NCBI GenBank assembly: GCA_026122225.1
Contig: JANEZZ010002702.1
Span: 186,001-250,000, forward strand
Direction of reading: 5' to 3'
Source: Heloderma charlesbogerti
Taxonomy: Eukaryota > Chordata > Lepidosauria > Squamata > Helodermatidae
DNA length: 64,000 bases
How positions within the stretch are numbered: the first letter of the stretch is position 1; the number at the start of each line of letters is the position of its first letter. The notes below the pieces were generated by a model that saw only the letters and a program-made list of their open reading frames with translations, ran no database searches and had not been told where the DNA came from. This document shows, piece after piece, positions 43,914 to 55,519 of the stretch. Both the position numbers and the translations under genes were made by a program.

Positions 43914-44668
43914 TAGGGATGTCAGAGAATTCTGCCACGGATCTTGGTGAAATCCGAAATCCGTGGTGGAATGAAGCCCCCCTGCCCCCCACCCCACGAA
44001 ATGGGCCCGGAACGGAGCACCTACCTGCTGCTATCCGTGCTGACTTGCAAATGGCAGCCGCGTCTGTGGCCGCCATTCACTTCCTCCATATAGCCATGAT
44101 AGGCTACATAAATACGTAGTCTATCACGGCTTAACTAAGGGAACGCAAATGGCAGCAGCTACGGCGGCTGCCATTTGTGTTCCCTTTTTTTTTGCTGTTT
44201 TAGCCTACGTAAATATTTACGTAGGCTATTATGGCAGGGGGGGAAAGGGAACGCAAATGGCGTAGTGGCCGCCATTTGTGTTCCCTTTTTTTTCTCGCTG
44301 TAATAGCCTATGTAAATATTTATGTAAGCTAAAAAGGCAAAAAAAGGGGATGCAAATGGCGGCCACCGTAGCTGCCGCCATTTGCATCCGCTGCTTTTTT
44401 GCTGTGATAGGCTACGTAAATATTTACATAGCCTATCATGGTAAAATACAGGGACGCAAATGGCGGCGGCTCCGGCAGCCGCCATTTGCGTCCCTGCAGG
44501 CTGCCCAGCGGCCAGATGTCCAGCTGCGGGTGGCCCCAGCTGGCGGCTCTGTGGAATCTCCGCGGAGCGGAGCCAACCAGAGAGAATTTCGGGAGGGAGG
44601 GACGGAGCGCCTCCCCCCCACCGCGAATGTCACCCTTCAAAAAGGTAAGTGACTTTCGTACATCCCTA
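43914..44668 (+). mobile_element. Palindrome-array hAT-type element, copy G
   Basis: TAGGGATG start, CATCCCTA end; flanks TGGACAAC and TGCGCAAC agree at 6 of 8. This copy shows the array best, with eight palindromes in a row alternating A/T and CpG types: 44094-44129, 44137-44184, 44193-44236, 44243-44289, 44296-44339, 44344-44391, 44401-44442 and 44449-44497. AGGTAAGT at 44643-44650 points outward. The left site is a weaker AGGTAGGT on the minus strand (44019-44026). Confidence 0.9.
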
Positions 44669-44759
44669 TGCGCAACTAGTATATCATCCACTGGCTCTCT
44701 TCGCCATTTCCTCCTGGTGTATTTATTTCCCCTTTAGCACTTTGTCCTGCTTTCTGTGG

Positions 44760-44890
44760 GCATGTGCTAGGGGGTGTTACTTCTGAGTAAACACATTGGC
44801 TGTAAGGCTTTCCTTTCCTGGGAGTAAGTGCCATTGAAATCTGTGTGGCTTGCTTCTGAGTAGGCATATATAGGAGTGCATTGTAAGTCT
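44760..44890 (-). repeat. Interspersed repeat R fragment
   Basis: GTTACTTCTGAGTAAACAC, GGGAGTAAGTGCCATTGAAA and GCTTCTGAGTAGGCATATA are the reverse complements of the repeat R phrases. Confidence 0.55.
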
Positions 44891-45108
44891 ACTTAGAGTA
44901 GCAGTCTTAAGGTCTCCAATCCCCTTCAATGCATTTACTTGGAACTTCTCTTGCCCATTGACTTCACTGACTACTTCTCCCTTTTGCTCACCAGTTTGAT
45001 GGGCTTTTTTCCTCCTAGGTGATGGGGAAGTCTGCCTTCTCAGCCATGCAGGAAAAAGGCTTGACAGTTAGGATTTCAATGGGTATTAAAAGTGCCTTCA
45101 ATTGGGAA

Positions 45109-45310
45109 GCCAGCCACTACTACTTCTTCTAGCCCACCTTGCAGGGTCATTGGGAAGCCAGAATAAGGGGGAAGGACAACAACAGTGCTGGGGGGGGGGA
45201 GAGAAAACCAGCCACTATCTCTTCTCCTAGCCCACCTGGCAGGGTCGTTGGGAAGCCAGAATAAGGGGGAAGAGTAACAAGAGCAGGGCGGGGTGGGAGT
45301 GAGCCAGCCA
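45109..45310. repeat. Tandem duplication, about 100-bp unit, two copies
   Basis: CCAGCCACTAYYWCTTCTYC, TAGCCCACCTKGCAGGGTC and GGGAAGCCAGAATAAGGGGG occur from 45109 and again from 45209. Confidence 0.75.
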
Positions 45311-45324
45311 CTAACCGGAGCAAA

Positions 45325-45665
45325 GCAGAAGGGGGACAGGGAGGGGGGACTCAGCAAGTGGAGGAGGTGGGAACACTGATGAGGTAATCAGCCCCAACCC
45401 AGACTCCACTCAGCCATCAAGAAAATAATTCGATTAGAGCTCAGTGGAAACAGCACATAGCCCCAGGCTAAAGCGATGATAAGCCGGGTCTTTAAGGACT
45501 GTGGAAACCTTAAAGTACACAGACTGTGGACTGTGGAAACAGGAAAGGAGAAGATGTGATTGGGGAAACATTGATTGCAAACATTGATTGGGGAAACGTG
45601 ATTGCGAAACATCGCAACAAAGTTGCAAAGTGAAGCCAATAGCGTGGAAACACACCCCATGTCTC
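45325..45665 (+). repeat. Unclassified repeat U4, copy 1
   Basis: Matches 63468-63735 in order: GGGAGGGGRGACYCAGCAAG, GATGAGGTAATCAG, ATTCGATYAGAGCTCAGTG, GATAAGCC, then GTGGAAACACACCCCA. This copy has an extra internal expansion (45520-45610, repeated GATTGGGGAAAC). Confidence 0.6.
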
Positions 45666-46014
45666 ACACTAGGAATATATTCATATACTGAACTCATGTT
45701 CAGTATATACACTGAACATGCATTCACACTCTATGTGTGTTCATTAAGATGGTTGTCGGAATCTAGCCCTGGTAAGTCATCTCATCATGTGTAATAAAAT
45801 CATTTGTTATATATTTATAATCCAGTTTATCATATACATAAACTTGCAAGAAATCAGTTTCAATACGCTGGGGGGAAGATAGCTTTGCTAACACTGAAAC
45901 TATAAAATTCCTTTTCAAAAACCAGAGAAATTCAATGATCAAAAACACTGCCAGTTTAGGACCAAACTTAAGGCTATCTCAGGTTGGCTCAGGCTTCACA
46001 AAGCCAAGAAATTG

Positions 46015-46184
46015 GAAGCAAGGGCTGATGCCTTAACGGACATGCCCCATGATCAGTACTGATGTTCTGCAATGTCATAAATTGTGCTTGCTTACAACTT
46101 ATCCTCCATGCACCCACACTTTTCCTTGATCAGCAAAGATGCCCCACGTTGTCCTGGTCCTGTATTGCCTGTGAAGCATCTGGC
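46015..46184 (+). repeat. Unclassified repeat U1, second copy
   Basis: Reverse complement of 19245-19480. It ends where the CR1 at 46184 begins. Confidence 0.6.
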
Positions 46185-47929
46185 TTCACAAAAAGCTTAG
46201 AGATTACCTGGAAACAAAAAGGGACACATATAAGCAGTGGAAGGAAGGCCAAGCTACAAAGGAAGAGTACAGGCAGGTAGCACAGAATTGCAGGGATGGC
46301 GTCAGGAAGGCTAAAGCTGAGAACGAGCTGAGGTTAGCAAGGGATGCTAAAAACAACAAAAAGGCTTTCTTCAGATACGTGCACAGTAAAAGACAGAGGA
46401 AAGATATGGTGGTTCAGCTATTAAATAAGGATGGCAAAATGATAACAGATGACAAGGAAAAGGCAGAAGTGCTCAATTCCTACTTTGGCTCAGTCTTCTC
46501 CCAAAAGAGGGTCTATCATCCCCCTGGCAAAGGCGAAGTACAGGCTGAAGGGGCAGGACTGCAGCTTGAGATCAATAGGCATATGGTCAAGGAACACCTA
46601 ATTATTTTGAATGAGTTCAGATCTGCAGGGCCAGATGAACTGCATCCTAGAGTAATAAAGGAACTGGCAGAAGAACTCTCAGAACCGCTGTCTATTCTCT
46701 TTGAGAAATCATGGAGGACAGGTAAAGTGCCAGATGGTTGGAGGAGGGCTAATGTTGTCCCTATCCTCAAAATGGGCAAAAAGGAGGAACCTGGGAACTA
46801 CAGACCAGTCAGTCTGACATCAATCCCTGGGAAAATTCTGGAGCAGATGATAAAGCAATCTATCTGGAAGCACCTTGAAAACAATGCCGTGATTACTCAA
46901 AGCCAACATGGATTTGTCAAGAACAAATCTTGCCAGACAAATCGGATCTCATTTTTTGATCAAGTCACCTCCCTTGTCGACTGTGGGAATGCTGTAGACA
47001 TCATTTACCTTGACTTCAGCAAAGCTTTCGACAAAGTGCCCCATGATATCCTGATTAGCGAACTAGTTCAAAGCGGGCTAGATGAAACAATGATCAGGTG
47101 GATTCACAGTTGGCTACAGAATTGGACTCCAAGAGTGCTTATCAATGGGATCTTCTCAAACTGGGGAGAGGTAATGAGTGGGGTACCGCAGGGCTCAGTC
47201 CTGGGTCCATTGCTCTTCAACATTTGTATTAATGACTTGGATGAAGAGGTGCAGGGAATGCCAGGTTCTGCACCTAGTAAAAAGAAAACAAATGCACAGT
47301 GACAAGATGGGCGATACTTGGCTCAACAATACTACAAGCAAGCAGGATCTTGGAATTGTTGTAGATCACAAGCTGATTATGAACCAACAATGCAATGTGG
47401 CTGCAAAAAAGGCAAAAGCTATTTTGGGCTGCATTAATAGAAGCATAGCTTCCAAATCCCATGAAGTACTAGTTTACCCCTACTCAGCATTGGTTAGGTC
47501 TCATCTGGAGTACTGTGTCCAGCTCTGGGCACCACACTTCAAGAAGGTTGCAGTCAAACTGGAGAGGGTTCAGAGGAGGGCAGCAAAGATGATCAGGGGA
47601 GTGGAAACAAAGCCCTATGAGGAGAGACTGAAAGAACTGGGCATGTTTATCCTTGAGAAGAGAAGACTGAGGGGAGATATGATAGAGCTCTCCAAGTACC
47701 TGAATGTTTGCCACAGAGAAGAAGGCCAGGATCTCTTCTTGATCATCCCAGAGTGCAGGACACGGAATAATGGGCTCAAGTTACATGAAGCCAGATTCTG
47801 GCTGAACATCAGGAAAAACGTCCTGACTGTTAGAGCAATATGGCAATGGAACCAATTACCTAGGGAGGTAGTGGGCTCTCCCACACTGGAGGCATTCAAG
47901 ATGAAGCTGGTCAGGGATGCTTTGACTTA
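46184..47929 (+). mobile_element. CR1 LINE, truncated, RT active site deleted
   Basis: Starts at ORF2 'GFTKSL' and ends about where the 3' UTR begins, without the ATTCTATG tail. The 46379-47302 frame has [32 protein letters not shown] and [20 protein letters not shown]. It then jumps at about 47262 from EEVQGM to the later QVLHL region, deleting the FADD box. The post-RT frame 47178-47930 continues with RSHLEYCVQLWAPHFKKV. It is inactive. Confidence 0.85.
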
Positions 47930-47934
47930 GATTA

Positions 47935-48334
47935 AATTAAATTAGATTCTTTTAAAAAGAAGAAGGAAGGTTTCTGCAGCAAGAAGCTTCAGCCCAGGAC
48001 CTTAGCTACATGGCTGATCTGGTGCTGAGTGAGATCACATCTGAGTCATTCGTGACAGACGATGCTGTGGCCAATCTGCATCAATCCCGCAGCTTCCCTC
48101 TGGAAAAGGCACATTTTTGCAAAGTCGTTTTAGTGCATTGTTTTCCTTAAATGTGGTTCCCACGTGGTTCCACTGCAGTGTGCCCCGTCCACCCACATTA
48201 AATACTGGGTGTACCTTGGGGTGTTTCTGTGACCTGGCTGTGACCTGGTCAAGGGTAGGGCTGTCCCTTTTTCCCCCTCCATTCCCTCTTTTTCTCCATT
48301 AGCGGTAGGGTGCTTTTGGACACAGTTTTCCTTT
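47935..48334. other. No gene; short ATTAA-type run
   Basis: A short TTAAATTAAATTAG run follows the CR1 end, then unique-looking sequence. Confidence 0.3.
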
Positions 48335-48417
48335 CCCACTTAGCACTATTTCACAGTAGCGCTGTTTCAACCTTTCACTATATTGCAGTAGTGCTCTTTT
48401 AACCATTCACTATATCA

Positions 48418-49415
48418 CAGTGGATCACAACAAACTGTGGCAAATTCTTAAAGTGATGGGAGTACCAGACCACCTTACCTGTCTCCTGAGAAACCTGTAC
48501 GAGGGTCAAGAAGCAACAGTAAGAACCAGACATGGAACAACCGAGTGGTTCAAAATTGGGAAAGGAGTATGACAAGGCTGCATATTGTCACCCTGCTTAT
48601 TTAACTTATATGCAGAGTACATCATGAGAAATGCCGGGTTGGATGAATCACAGGTCGGAATTAAGATTGCCGGGAGAATGATCAACAACCTCCGATATGC
48701 AGACAATACCACCCTCATGGCAGAAAGTGAAGAGGATCTAAAGAGCCTCTTGTTGAGGGTGAAAGAGGAGAGTGCAAAAGCTGGTTTGAAACTCAACATT
48801 AAAAAAACTAAGGTCATGGCATCTGGCCCCATCACTTCCTGGCATATAGAAGGGGAAGAAATGGAAGCTGTGACAGATTTTAATTTCTTGGGCTCCAAGA
48901 TCACCACAGACGGTGACTGTAGCCATGAAATTAAAAGACACTTGCTCCTTGGGAGGAAAGCTATGGCAAACCTAGACAGCATAGTAAGAAGCAGAGACAT
49001 CACCTTGCTGACAAAGGTCCACATAATCAAAGCTATGGTTTTCCCAGTAGCAACGTATGGCTGTGAGAGCTGGATTATAAGGAAGGCTGAGTGCCGAAGA
49101 ATTGATGCTTTCGAACTGTGGTGCTGGAGAAGACTCTTACGAGTCCCCTGGACTGCAAGGAGGTCCAATCAGTCCATCCTAAAGGAAATCAACCCTGAGT
49201 GCTCATTGGAAGGACAGATACTGAAGCTGAAGCTCAAATATTTTGGCCACCTAATGCGAAGAGAAAACTCTCTGGAAAAAACCCTGATGCTGGGAAAGAC
49301 TGAAGGCAAAAGGAGAAGGGGACGGCAGAGGATGAGATGGCTTGATAGCATCACTGATGCAATGAATATGAACTTGAGCACACTCCGGGAGAGAGCGCAG
49401 GACAGGAAGGCCTGA
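48418..49415 (+). pseudogene. BovB reverse transcriptase fragment, inactive
   Basis: RT from motif A to the C-terminus. It reads GKGV, then TGA at 48570-48572 where Arg is expected (CGA to TGA, a CpG change), then QGCILSPCLFNLYAEYI and NLRYADNTTLMAESEEDL. The catalytic YADD is YADN (AAT at 48705-48707). Next are NIKKTKVMAS, FNFLGSKIT, ATYGCESW, and the C-terminal AFELWCWRRLLRVPWT, GHLMRRENSLEKTLMLGK and RQRMRWLDSIT. The 276-aa open stretch after the stop is well preserved, but the element cannot be active. Confidence 0.9.
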
Positions 49416-49471
49416 CGTGCTATGGTCCATGGGGTCATGAAGAGTCGGACACGACTGAACAACAACAACAA
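48418..49471 (+). mobile_element. BovB (RTE-clade) LINE, 5'-truncated
   Basis: Begins in RT motif A (VDHNKLW) and ends with the BovB tail GGACACGACTGAAC(AAC)n. ATATCACAGT borders both sides but comes from the host minisatellite, so the TSD is uncertain. Confidence 0.9.
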
Positions 49472-50644
49472 TATCACAGTAGCACTCCTGTAATAATTCC
49501 ACTCACAGTATCTCAGTAGCCTTCACAATATCGCAGTAGCACTGTTTTCACCATTCACAATATCGCGGCAGGAAAAGGCAGAGCAATAGGCATGGGGGGG
49601 GCTCCCTTTCTTCCTGGACTGTAGGAGCGAAGGCAATGAGCTCTTGGCTGCTCCAGTGTGCAGTGTTATCCCTCGCCTTCCTTGGGAGCAATGGGTGGCT
49701 ACAAGGGAGGGAAAGGATGGAGCACAGTCAGAAAGCCCCTCGGAGAGGCTGGGACAGCCAAGAAAGGAGGGAAGGCAGTGGCAGCGGCATGGGGGGGAGG
49801 GGGAGGTAGCTCATCACATCAGAGCATGTTTCTGCACAGTCAGGCCCCCCATCCTGTCCCACCCCTCCCATGATGGCTTCCCTTGATCGGGCAGCCAGCC
49901 ACATGTCAATTTCACCCAGTTCATGGGGAGAACAAATGGACAGGATGAGAGGAAAGTGGCCCAAATCCGAGCTGGGTGAGCATCACTGGACTGCAGAAGC
50001 AAGCTGAGCAAGCCAGATCAATTCCCCATTCACAATATCACAGTTGTGCTGTTTTCACCATCCACAATATTGCAGTGGCCTGTAACGCCTGTTATAACCT
50101 TTCACAATATCACAATAGCACTGTTTTAACCTTTCAAAATATCCCAATGGTTGATGAGAGGGGAGAGATGTGGAGTAAACTACAGGGGCTTAATTCAGCA
50201 CTTCCACTGAACTTCCCTGAGCAGGGGAGCATGGACAGGGGCAGGGAACAGGCCTCTCTCATTTGCTGAGCAGCACCTACGTGGCGGATGAAATTCAGTT
50301 CTACTCTCTGGACTCCGCCCAACCAACCCTGAAGTACAGCAGTTTTGAAGTGCCATTTAATCTGTGAACGCGGGTTATTAGGTAGTTTATACTTCATTTT
50401 TCTTGCTTTGTGTGCTGACGGACCAAAGTGATTTTATGAAAATCTGGATATAACCAGAAAATGCTTCAGAAACCATTGCCATGTAGATTCCCCCCAAGTG
50501 GGTGTAGCATGCTCATACCAGCTCAGGTGTTTACGCTGGGCCACTGCCACTCCCCATTACCTGTCCCATTACCTGCCACTCTCTGGATGGTCATTTGGGA
50601 CCCCGTGGGCTGTGGGGTCCTGGACCTTGGCTTCAAGGTCCAAC

Positions 50645-50653
50645 TACCACTCT

Positions 50654-50695
<42 letters not shown>

Positions 50696-50725
50696 ACAAG
50701 AGAGAACAAGAGAGAACTAGAGAGA
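50645..50725. repeat. (GT)n(GA)n microsatellite
   Basis: A pure GT run (about 50654-50678) followed by GA and AGAGAACAAG units. Confidence 0.95.
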
Positions 50726-50729
50726 GATG

Positions 50730-53700
50730 TCTGCCTTTAAATACCTATAGGTCAGGTTAGCCTTGCTATCCTGCCTCTCCCAAGGTTTCTGGCTGGGCCA
50801 GGGCCAGGGTACATGTCTTCACTGCCATGGCAACATAGTCAAGTTGCTCCCTCCACTGGCTTCACCGTGGTAATGGATGACATGCTGGCTCTTTTGCCAG
50901 TGTCCCGGTCTTCCAGAAAAATGTCCACTGTGTCAGGTGTTTGGGGCAGAGCCTTGGCTCCCTGGGAGAGGCTGGACTTGTACATTGGGCAGCTTGTCAT
51001 TAAATTCATTTTAGACACTATTGAGAGATCCAATAGAAATTCCAAAAGTACTGAGGCAACCAGAATAAAGGGTGCATTGTATAGCCTTTTCTGGGATTCA
51101 GAGGAATAACTCTTAACACTCTGGGAAGAAATGGTTGGCTAGAGAGCCCTCATCAAATGCAATGTCCTCCACATTCCTTTATTCTAAGTTATTTACCTGA
51201 TCACCAGTCCCTCAAATCCATTTATCTCTGTGTCTTATCATGGAAAACTGGAACTCTTTCTGGGTAACCCTGTCTGTGAAGTACTGAACCTTGAAAACAA
51301 AAGTAACATGAAAACATATAACCATTGCTACTTTTATTAATGAATGTAAGAGGGAGCATCAAGGAATAAAATAAATGTTCTACTCTGCAGAATCTGCAGA
51401 ATATCTTCAGCAACCTCAGTGCATTCTAGAGACACAGCACACCAGAGTTAAAATGGTGAAACAGATAAATTTGCAATTTGGCCAAAAAAACCCACCACCA
51501 CCCCCAAAATTGGAATTTTAAAAATATGATGTGTGACATGGCTTTGCTGAGCTGAAATTCTAATCCTGTCACCAATATTTGAGCAAAGACAAATGTACAT
51601 ACAAATAAATACATGTGCAAGGCTTTGCACCCTATTAGAGAGCCATCCCAAAATTCAAAAGTTGACCCATCTCAAATATCAATTTCAAAATTTGAAATAT
51701 GGATGTAATTGATATTTCTACATGCAACTCTGATATCCAGATATTTCAGTTATGTCTTTCCTTTTGAGTGGAAAAGCATGCCACTGTCAAAACAAATGTA
51801 GATAATGTCTTTACAAAATGCTCTTCACAGTAACCCCAAAAAATTGCCAGGTATTTTACCTTCTGTTTACTGAATAGTTTGTCCTTGAATTACTCAGGGA
51901 AAGGCATTAGTGCCTGCTTTTTCCAGCCCCATGTGCTCCCCTTTGGAGATCATTTTCAGGTGCTGGAAATTATGACAGCTTTATTATACACCAATTCATG
52001 CTAGCAGAGGGCTCTGCCTACCAGATTGTTGTATGTACACACACAAAAAGGTTGCCTCTGTCAGAATGTGCTTGTTCCATTAAGCTAAGTTAGGTAAACT
52101 GAGGCAGAGAACCTAAAGCGGATGCTCTCCTTTAAATGATAGCTTGTGCGCTTTTTTGTTGTTGTTGTTTTAGGAGCAATGGCAGCATTGTATTGTGGTA
52201 TGATCACACTAGCCCTACCCTCAAATCCTATAACCCCTATTGTGTAAGCCATGAGAGGGAAAAGGTTACAGAAGCTCTACCCTCTTTTCCAGACACTGCC
52301 TAGATGTTTTCAAATGTATCTCCACAACCATGAGGGCTAGATGAAAGAAGGAAAGAAAACCTTTTGATAATATTCATCAGTTGCTGCATGGAATTTGACA
52401 TGTACTGAATCATGTGTCTTAGAGTAAAGGTTGGATAGATTTTATTAAATGCACCATGTGGCTTTATTGGAGAGGGGAAAGTAGTGATTCTGAATGTTTA
52501 CAAGATGTCCACATATCATGGTGGGAGAAGGTTTATCGGGTAGAGCTAGAGTTGCTTAGACAGAAAGAAATAAAAAGGCTTTAGGACTAAGATAATAGTC
52601 CTAAATCACCTGCTGACATAATTCCATCTCTGAAGGTAAGTGGGTATGGACTAGTCAGTAGTTGAATAAGAGATCTCCCAGGAACCCCATATGGGACTCT
52701 GAGTTCCTCCAAGGAAGAGTGCAATATAAAGGTTATATATCAGTGATCAGTAACTATTGGAGTACAAACAGTTGCAACTGGAAGCATCATTAGTTAAGCC
52801 ATTTCAAACTCAACTGGACAAAGCAGTCAAGCACAGAATGTAAAGAACAGGATTCCAGTGAAGAAGAACAAGAGAACCTCATAGTCCTTTTCAATTCGTT
52901 GGGAATTTGCCCAAGTCTAGATTACGAGATAACATGGCACAGATCAGAACAAGAGCCAGTGAGCACAATCCAGCAGGGTGATCATCTCAGCAAACCATAT
53001 TGAAATGAATGGGAACTAAGCAAGAGCAGGGAAGAAGTTATTGCTGAATTATGTCCCATGCCTGCCAGTGCAGGACTGTTTATGCATGCTTCTTCGTCAC
53101 TTCAATACCGAACATTCAATGGCTCTCAATAGATTTTGTAAACTGTCTCCCATTAAAAGTATTGTGTTTGAGTTGACAGTGAATGACTGTTTTTGAAGAT
53201 GAATCTGTAGTGGATCATTCTCATATGTAAGTCATCACTTGACATTTCAGTCAATGATAATGAGTGTTCATGTGTGAACCAGCTCATAGATTCATCCTCC
53301 AGGTCTAGAGGTCCCCATCTTAAAATCAGCAATCTCTGCTCTCTGTAGTAGTCACTGTCCCAACTCACCCCAAATCCCCAGTGACACCCAGACCCAACAA
53401 CACAGGCCAGCTATTTCATTTTTAATTCATTCTGATCATAATCCTAAATCTAGGTTAAAACTAAAACCATGAAGATGCTGTCCAAAAGGCAGAACAGATT
53501 TGTCCTGTTCTGTTGTTATTGTGCCCTGTTTGTAAACTGTAAGCTTAATTAATTTGCAGCTGAACTGTTCTCACATGCCAGTTGCTTACCTTAATAAACT
53601 TGTAGATGAACTGAGCTCTTGCAAGGAGCTCTAAATTTCAGTTGGTTGGTTGGTCTGTCAACTAACTGATAATTAGTCAGTCAGTCACTCTCTTTGAAAA

Positions 53701-53755
53701 ACCTGCTTCTTCTAATAGCTAACCACACCATTTAGGAAACTTCAGTGATGAAATA
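50730..53755. other. Repeat-poor stretch without a supported gene
   Basis: About 3 kb with no recognised transposon. Two open frames stand out slightly: 50813-51109 (+, 98 aa) and 53368-53153 (-, about 71 codons, GWDSDYYREQ-like start). Neither has a recognisable domain. The low repeat content next to the candidate exon fits an intron or gene-proximal region. Confidence 0.3.
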
Positions 53756-53760
53756 CATAC

Positions 53761-54107
53761 TTGAAAACCGTTGAAACAAAACTCACAATAAAGGGAGCAA
53801 AGGCTCACAGCACAAAGTAATCCGGAGCAAGGCTTGTTCTTTCTCTTGTACTTTTTCCATGTTCTTTGCTCTCCAGAAAGAGGATTATATTCAGTTAAGT
53901 TGATGTATATAAACAACAGGGAACTTGTAGTTATCCAAAGGATATCTTGATTTGGAATCGGCACAGAGATAAATCCAATCACACCTTTGAACACCCAGTC
54001 ATATAGGACAATATTGTTACATGGGACACTGGCAGAAATAACTGGCCCCTGATTTATCTCCACTGATGTTGAATTTGCACACAAGACAATCCTCCGGTCT
54101 TCTGCAT
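53761..54107 (-). CDS. Candidate host exon, unknown protein
   Basis: 347-nt minus-strand open segment with both splice signals. The acceptor is a pyrimidine tract ending TTTTTTCTAG just before 54107, and the donor GTATGT directly follows 53761. The exon enters in phase 1 (split Asp codon), leaves in phase 0 and has no stop in the reading frame. The 115 codons include an NST and an NLT N-glycosylation sequon, Cys at several positions (RIVLCANST, SVPCNNIVLYDW, then a Cys-rich end LLCAVSLCSLYCEFC) and hydrophobic stretches (VIGFISVPIP; SLLFIYINL). This suggests a secreted or membrane protein. I do not recognise the family. It lies in a repeat-poor region. The open frame continues about 140 nt upstream of the acceptor, so chance remains possible. 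Confidence 0.4.
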
Positions 54108-54111
54108 CTAG

Positions 54112-54945
54112 AAAAAAGAAAAAAAGTGCACAGTTTAATAGACCTACTAGATGGCTAAAAAACCTTATTCTCCTATGTGGGTCTTGAAAAAAGCTGAACC
54201 CACACTTCAACTTCTGCACCCATACATGCAAAATATGGCACTTTCTCAACCAACTCTTACATCAACTAGCAACTAAACATTCACTCACATCTTTCAAGTC
54301 CTTTCTAGATGCAGCTACCTTTTTTTTTTAAGATCTTATATCATCATAATATGAAATCCCCCAAACACCCTCCAAGAAGATAACTCCTGTCTGCACTAGG
54401 GAGAATGGCCTGCGTGAGACTTTGGACAAAGATGACTGACATTCTTTCTGGACTTCATTAACTCTGTAACACCGACAATTAACATAAACAAGAAAGAAAC
54501 ACAACATAAGGTCATTTGCAGGCAATACACAACCCCTGCACAATGGCACTTAATACATCCAAACTTTGTGCTGAAAGAGCCATATAGAGGTAAGCATGTA
54601 CTTTCATTTCTGACAGGAATGCCCTACAGTGCAATGGTTTGGGGCCATGGTTGCTGATTTCTGGCAAGAATTTCTCCATTCCACATCATATGTGACTCCT
54701 AAGGCTGTGCTACTTCACCATTCTGAACAAAAAACACATCAGACCACTTTAAACAATTGCATTCTATGGTGAAGTTATGTATAACACAAAACTAGAAGTC
54801 CCCCCTTCCCGCCCTGCCAATTATTTCTAAACAGCAGTGGCTTAAAAATGTGGGAAGCAATGATCATGTATAAACTCACCCAGCAAGTAAAACAGACATG
54901 GAATTCTGCCCCAAAGATGTGTTGTCTCCAGGCACCCCCTTCATC
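54112..54945. other. No gene or named repeat recognised
   Basis: Sequence upstream (in minus orientation) of the candidate exon; no further exon is supported. Confidence 0.3.
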
Positions 54946-54949
54946 TCCT

Positions 54950-55475
54950 GTATAGAGACCATAAGAAGAGTCCTGCTGGATCAAACCAAAGGCCTGTCCA
55001 GTACAGCAGCACCCTGTTTCCAGCAGTGGCCAACCAGATGTATATGGGAAGCCCACAAGCAGAGCGTGAGGGCAATAGGGCCACCCAGAGAGTTCTTAGG
55101 GTCTGGGGTAGGCAATGTTGGCGGTCTTGCCACTGCCACCTACATCAAGCCGTGGGGGCTGGTGTTCTGGTAGGCACTCTGGCAGGGCCACTACAGTGGC
55201 CAATAGTACACACAGGCAATGAGGTGGAGTGGGGCTTGCTTGGCAAGCACTTGCGGCAAATTTCCCCAATTGCCCCCCTCTAGGCAGCCCTGTCATTTCC
55301 CAGCAATTGGTATTCATGGGCACACTGCCTCTGAATCGGAAGGTAATATATAGCCGTCATGACTAGCAGTTCTGGATAGCCTCATCTTCCATGATTTTTT
55401 CTAATCCCCCATTAAAGCCATCCAGTTTGGCAGCCATCACTATGGCTTGTGGGAGCGCATTCCATAGTTTCTCTG
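54950..55475 (-). mobile_element. CR1/L3-like LINE 3' fragments
   Basis: 54955-55075 (AGAAGAGTCCTGCTGGATCA, GTGGCCAACCAGATG) and 55295-55475 (TTTCCCAGCAATTGG, CATTAAAGCCATCCAG, GGGAGCGCATTCCATAG) are consecutive parts of the 3' region also seen at 19685-20160. An unrelated stretch of about 210 bp separates them. Confidence 0.65.
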
Positions 55476-55519
55476 TGTAGGCCCCAAAACTCATTCCCAT
55501 GAAATATAGATGCATATAC

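Larger units (their letters stand above)
48335..50150. repeat. Minisatellite, about 35-40 bp unit, split by insertions
   Basis: Units of the form TTCACWATATCRCAGTAGCRCTGTTTTAACC occur at 48345-48425, 49470-49567 and 50028-50150. The BovB at 48418-49471 interrupts the array, as does an unrecognised stretch at 49570-50020. Confidence 0.7.

Noticed and set aside
43914..44668. Regularly spaced palindromes look at first like a CRISPR array
   Set aside because: The units are alternating, imperfect and lie inside an element with terminal inverted repeats and target duplication, and the surroundings are vertebrate LINEs. There are no spacers of constant length and no cas genes.
50813..51109. 98-aa open frame as a host gene
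   Set aside because: No recognisable domain and no convincing splice or promoter context; the length is within chance expectation.
53153..53372. 71-codon minus-strand frame as a second exon next to the candidate exon
   Set aside because: An AG precedes it, but the pyrimidine tract is absent and the translation is unremarkable. It is not strong enough to list as an exon.
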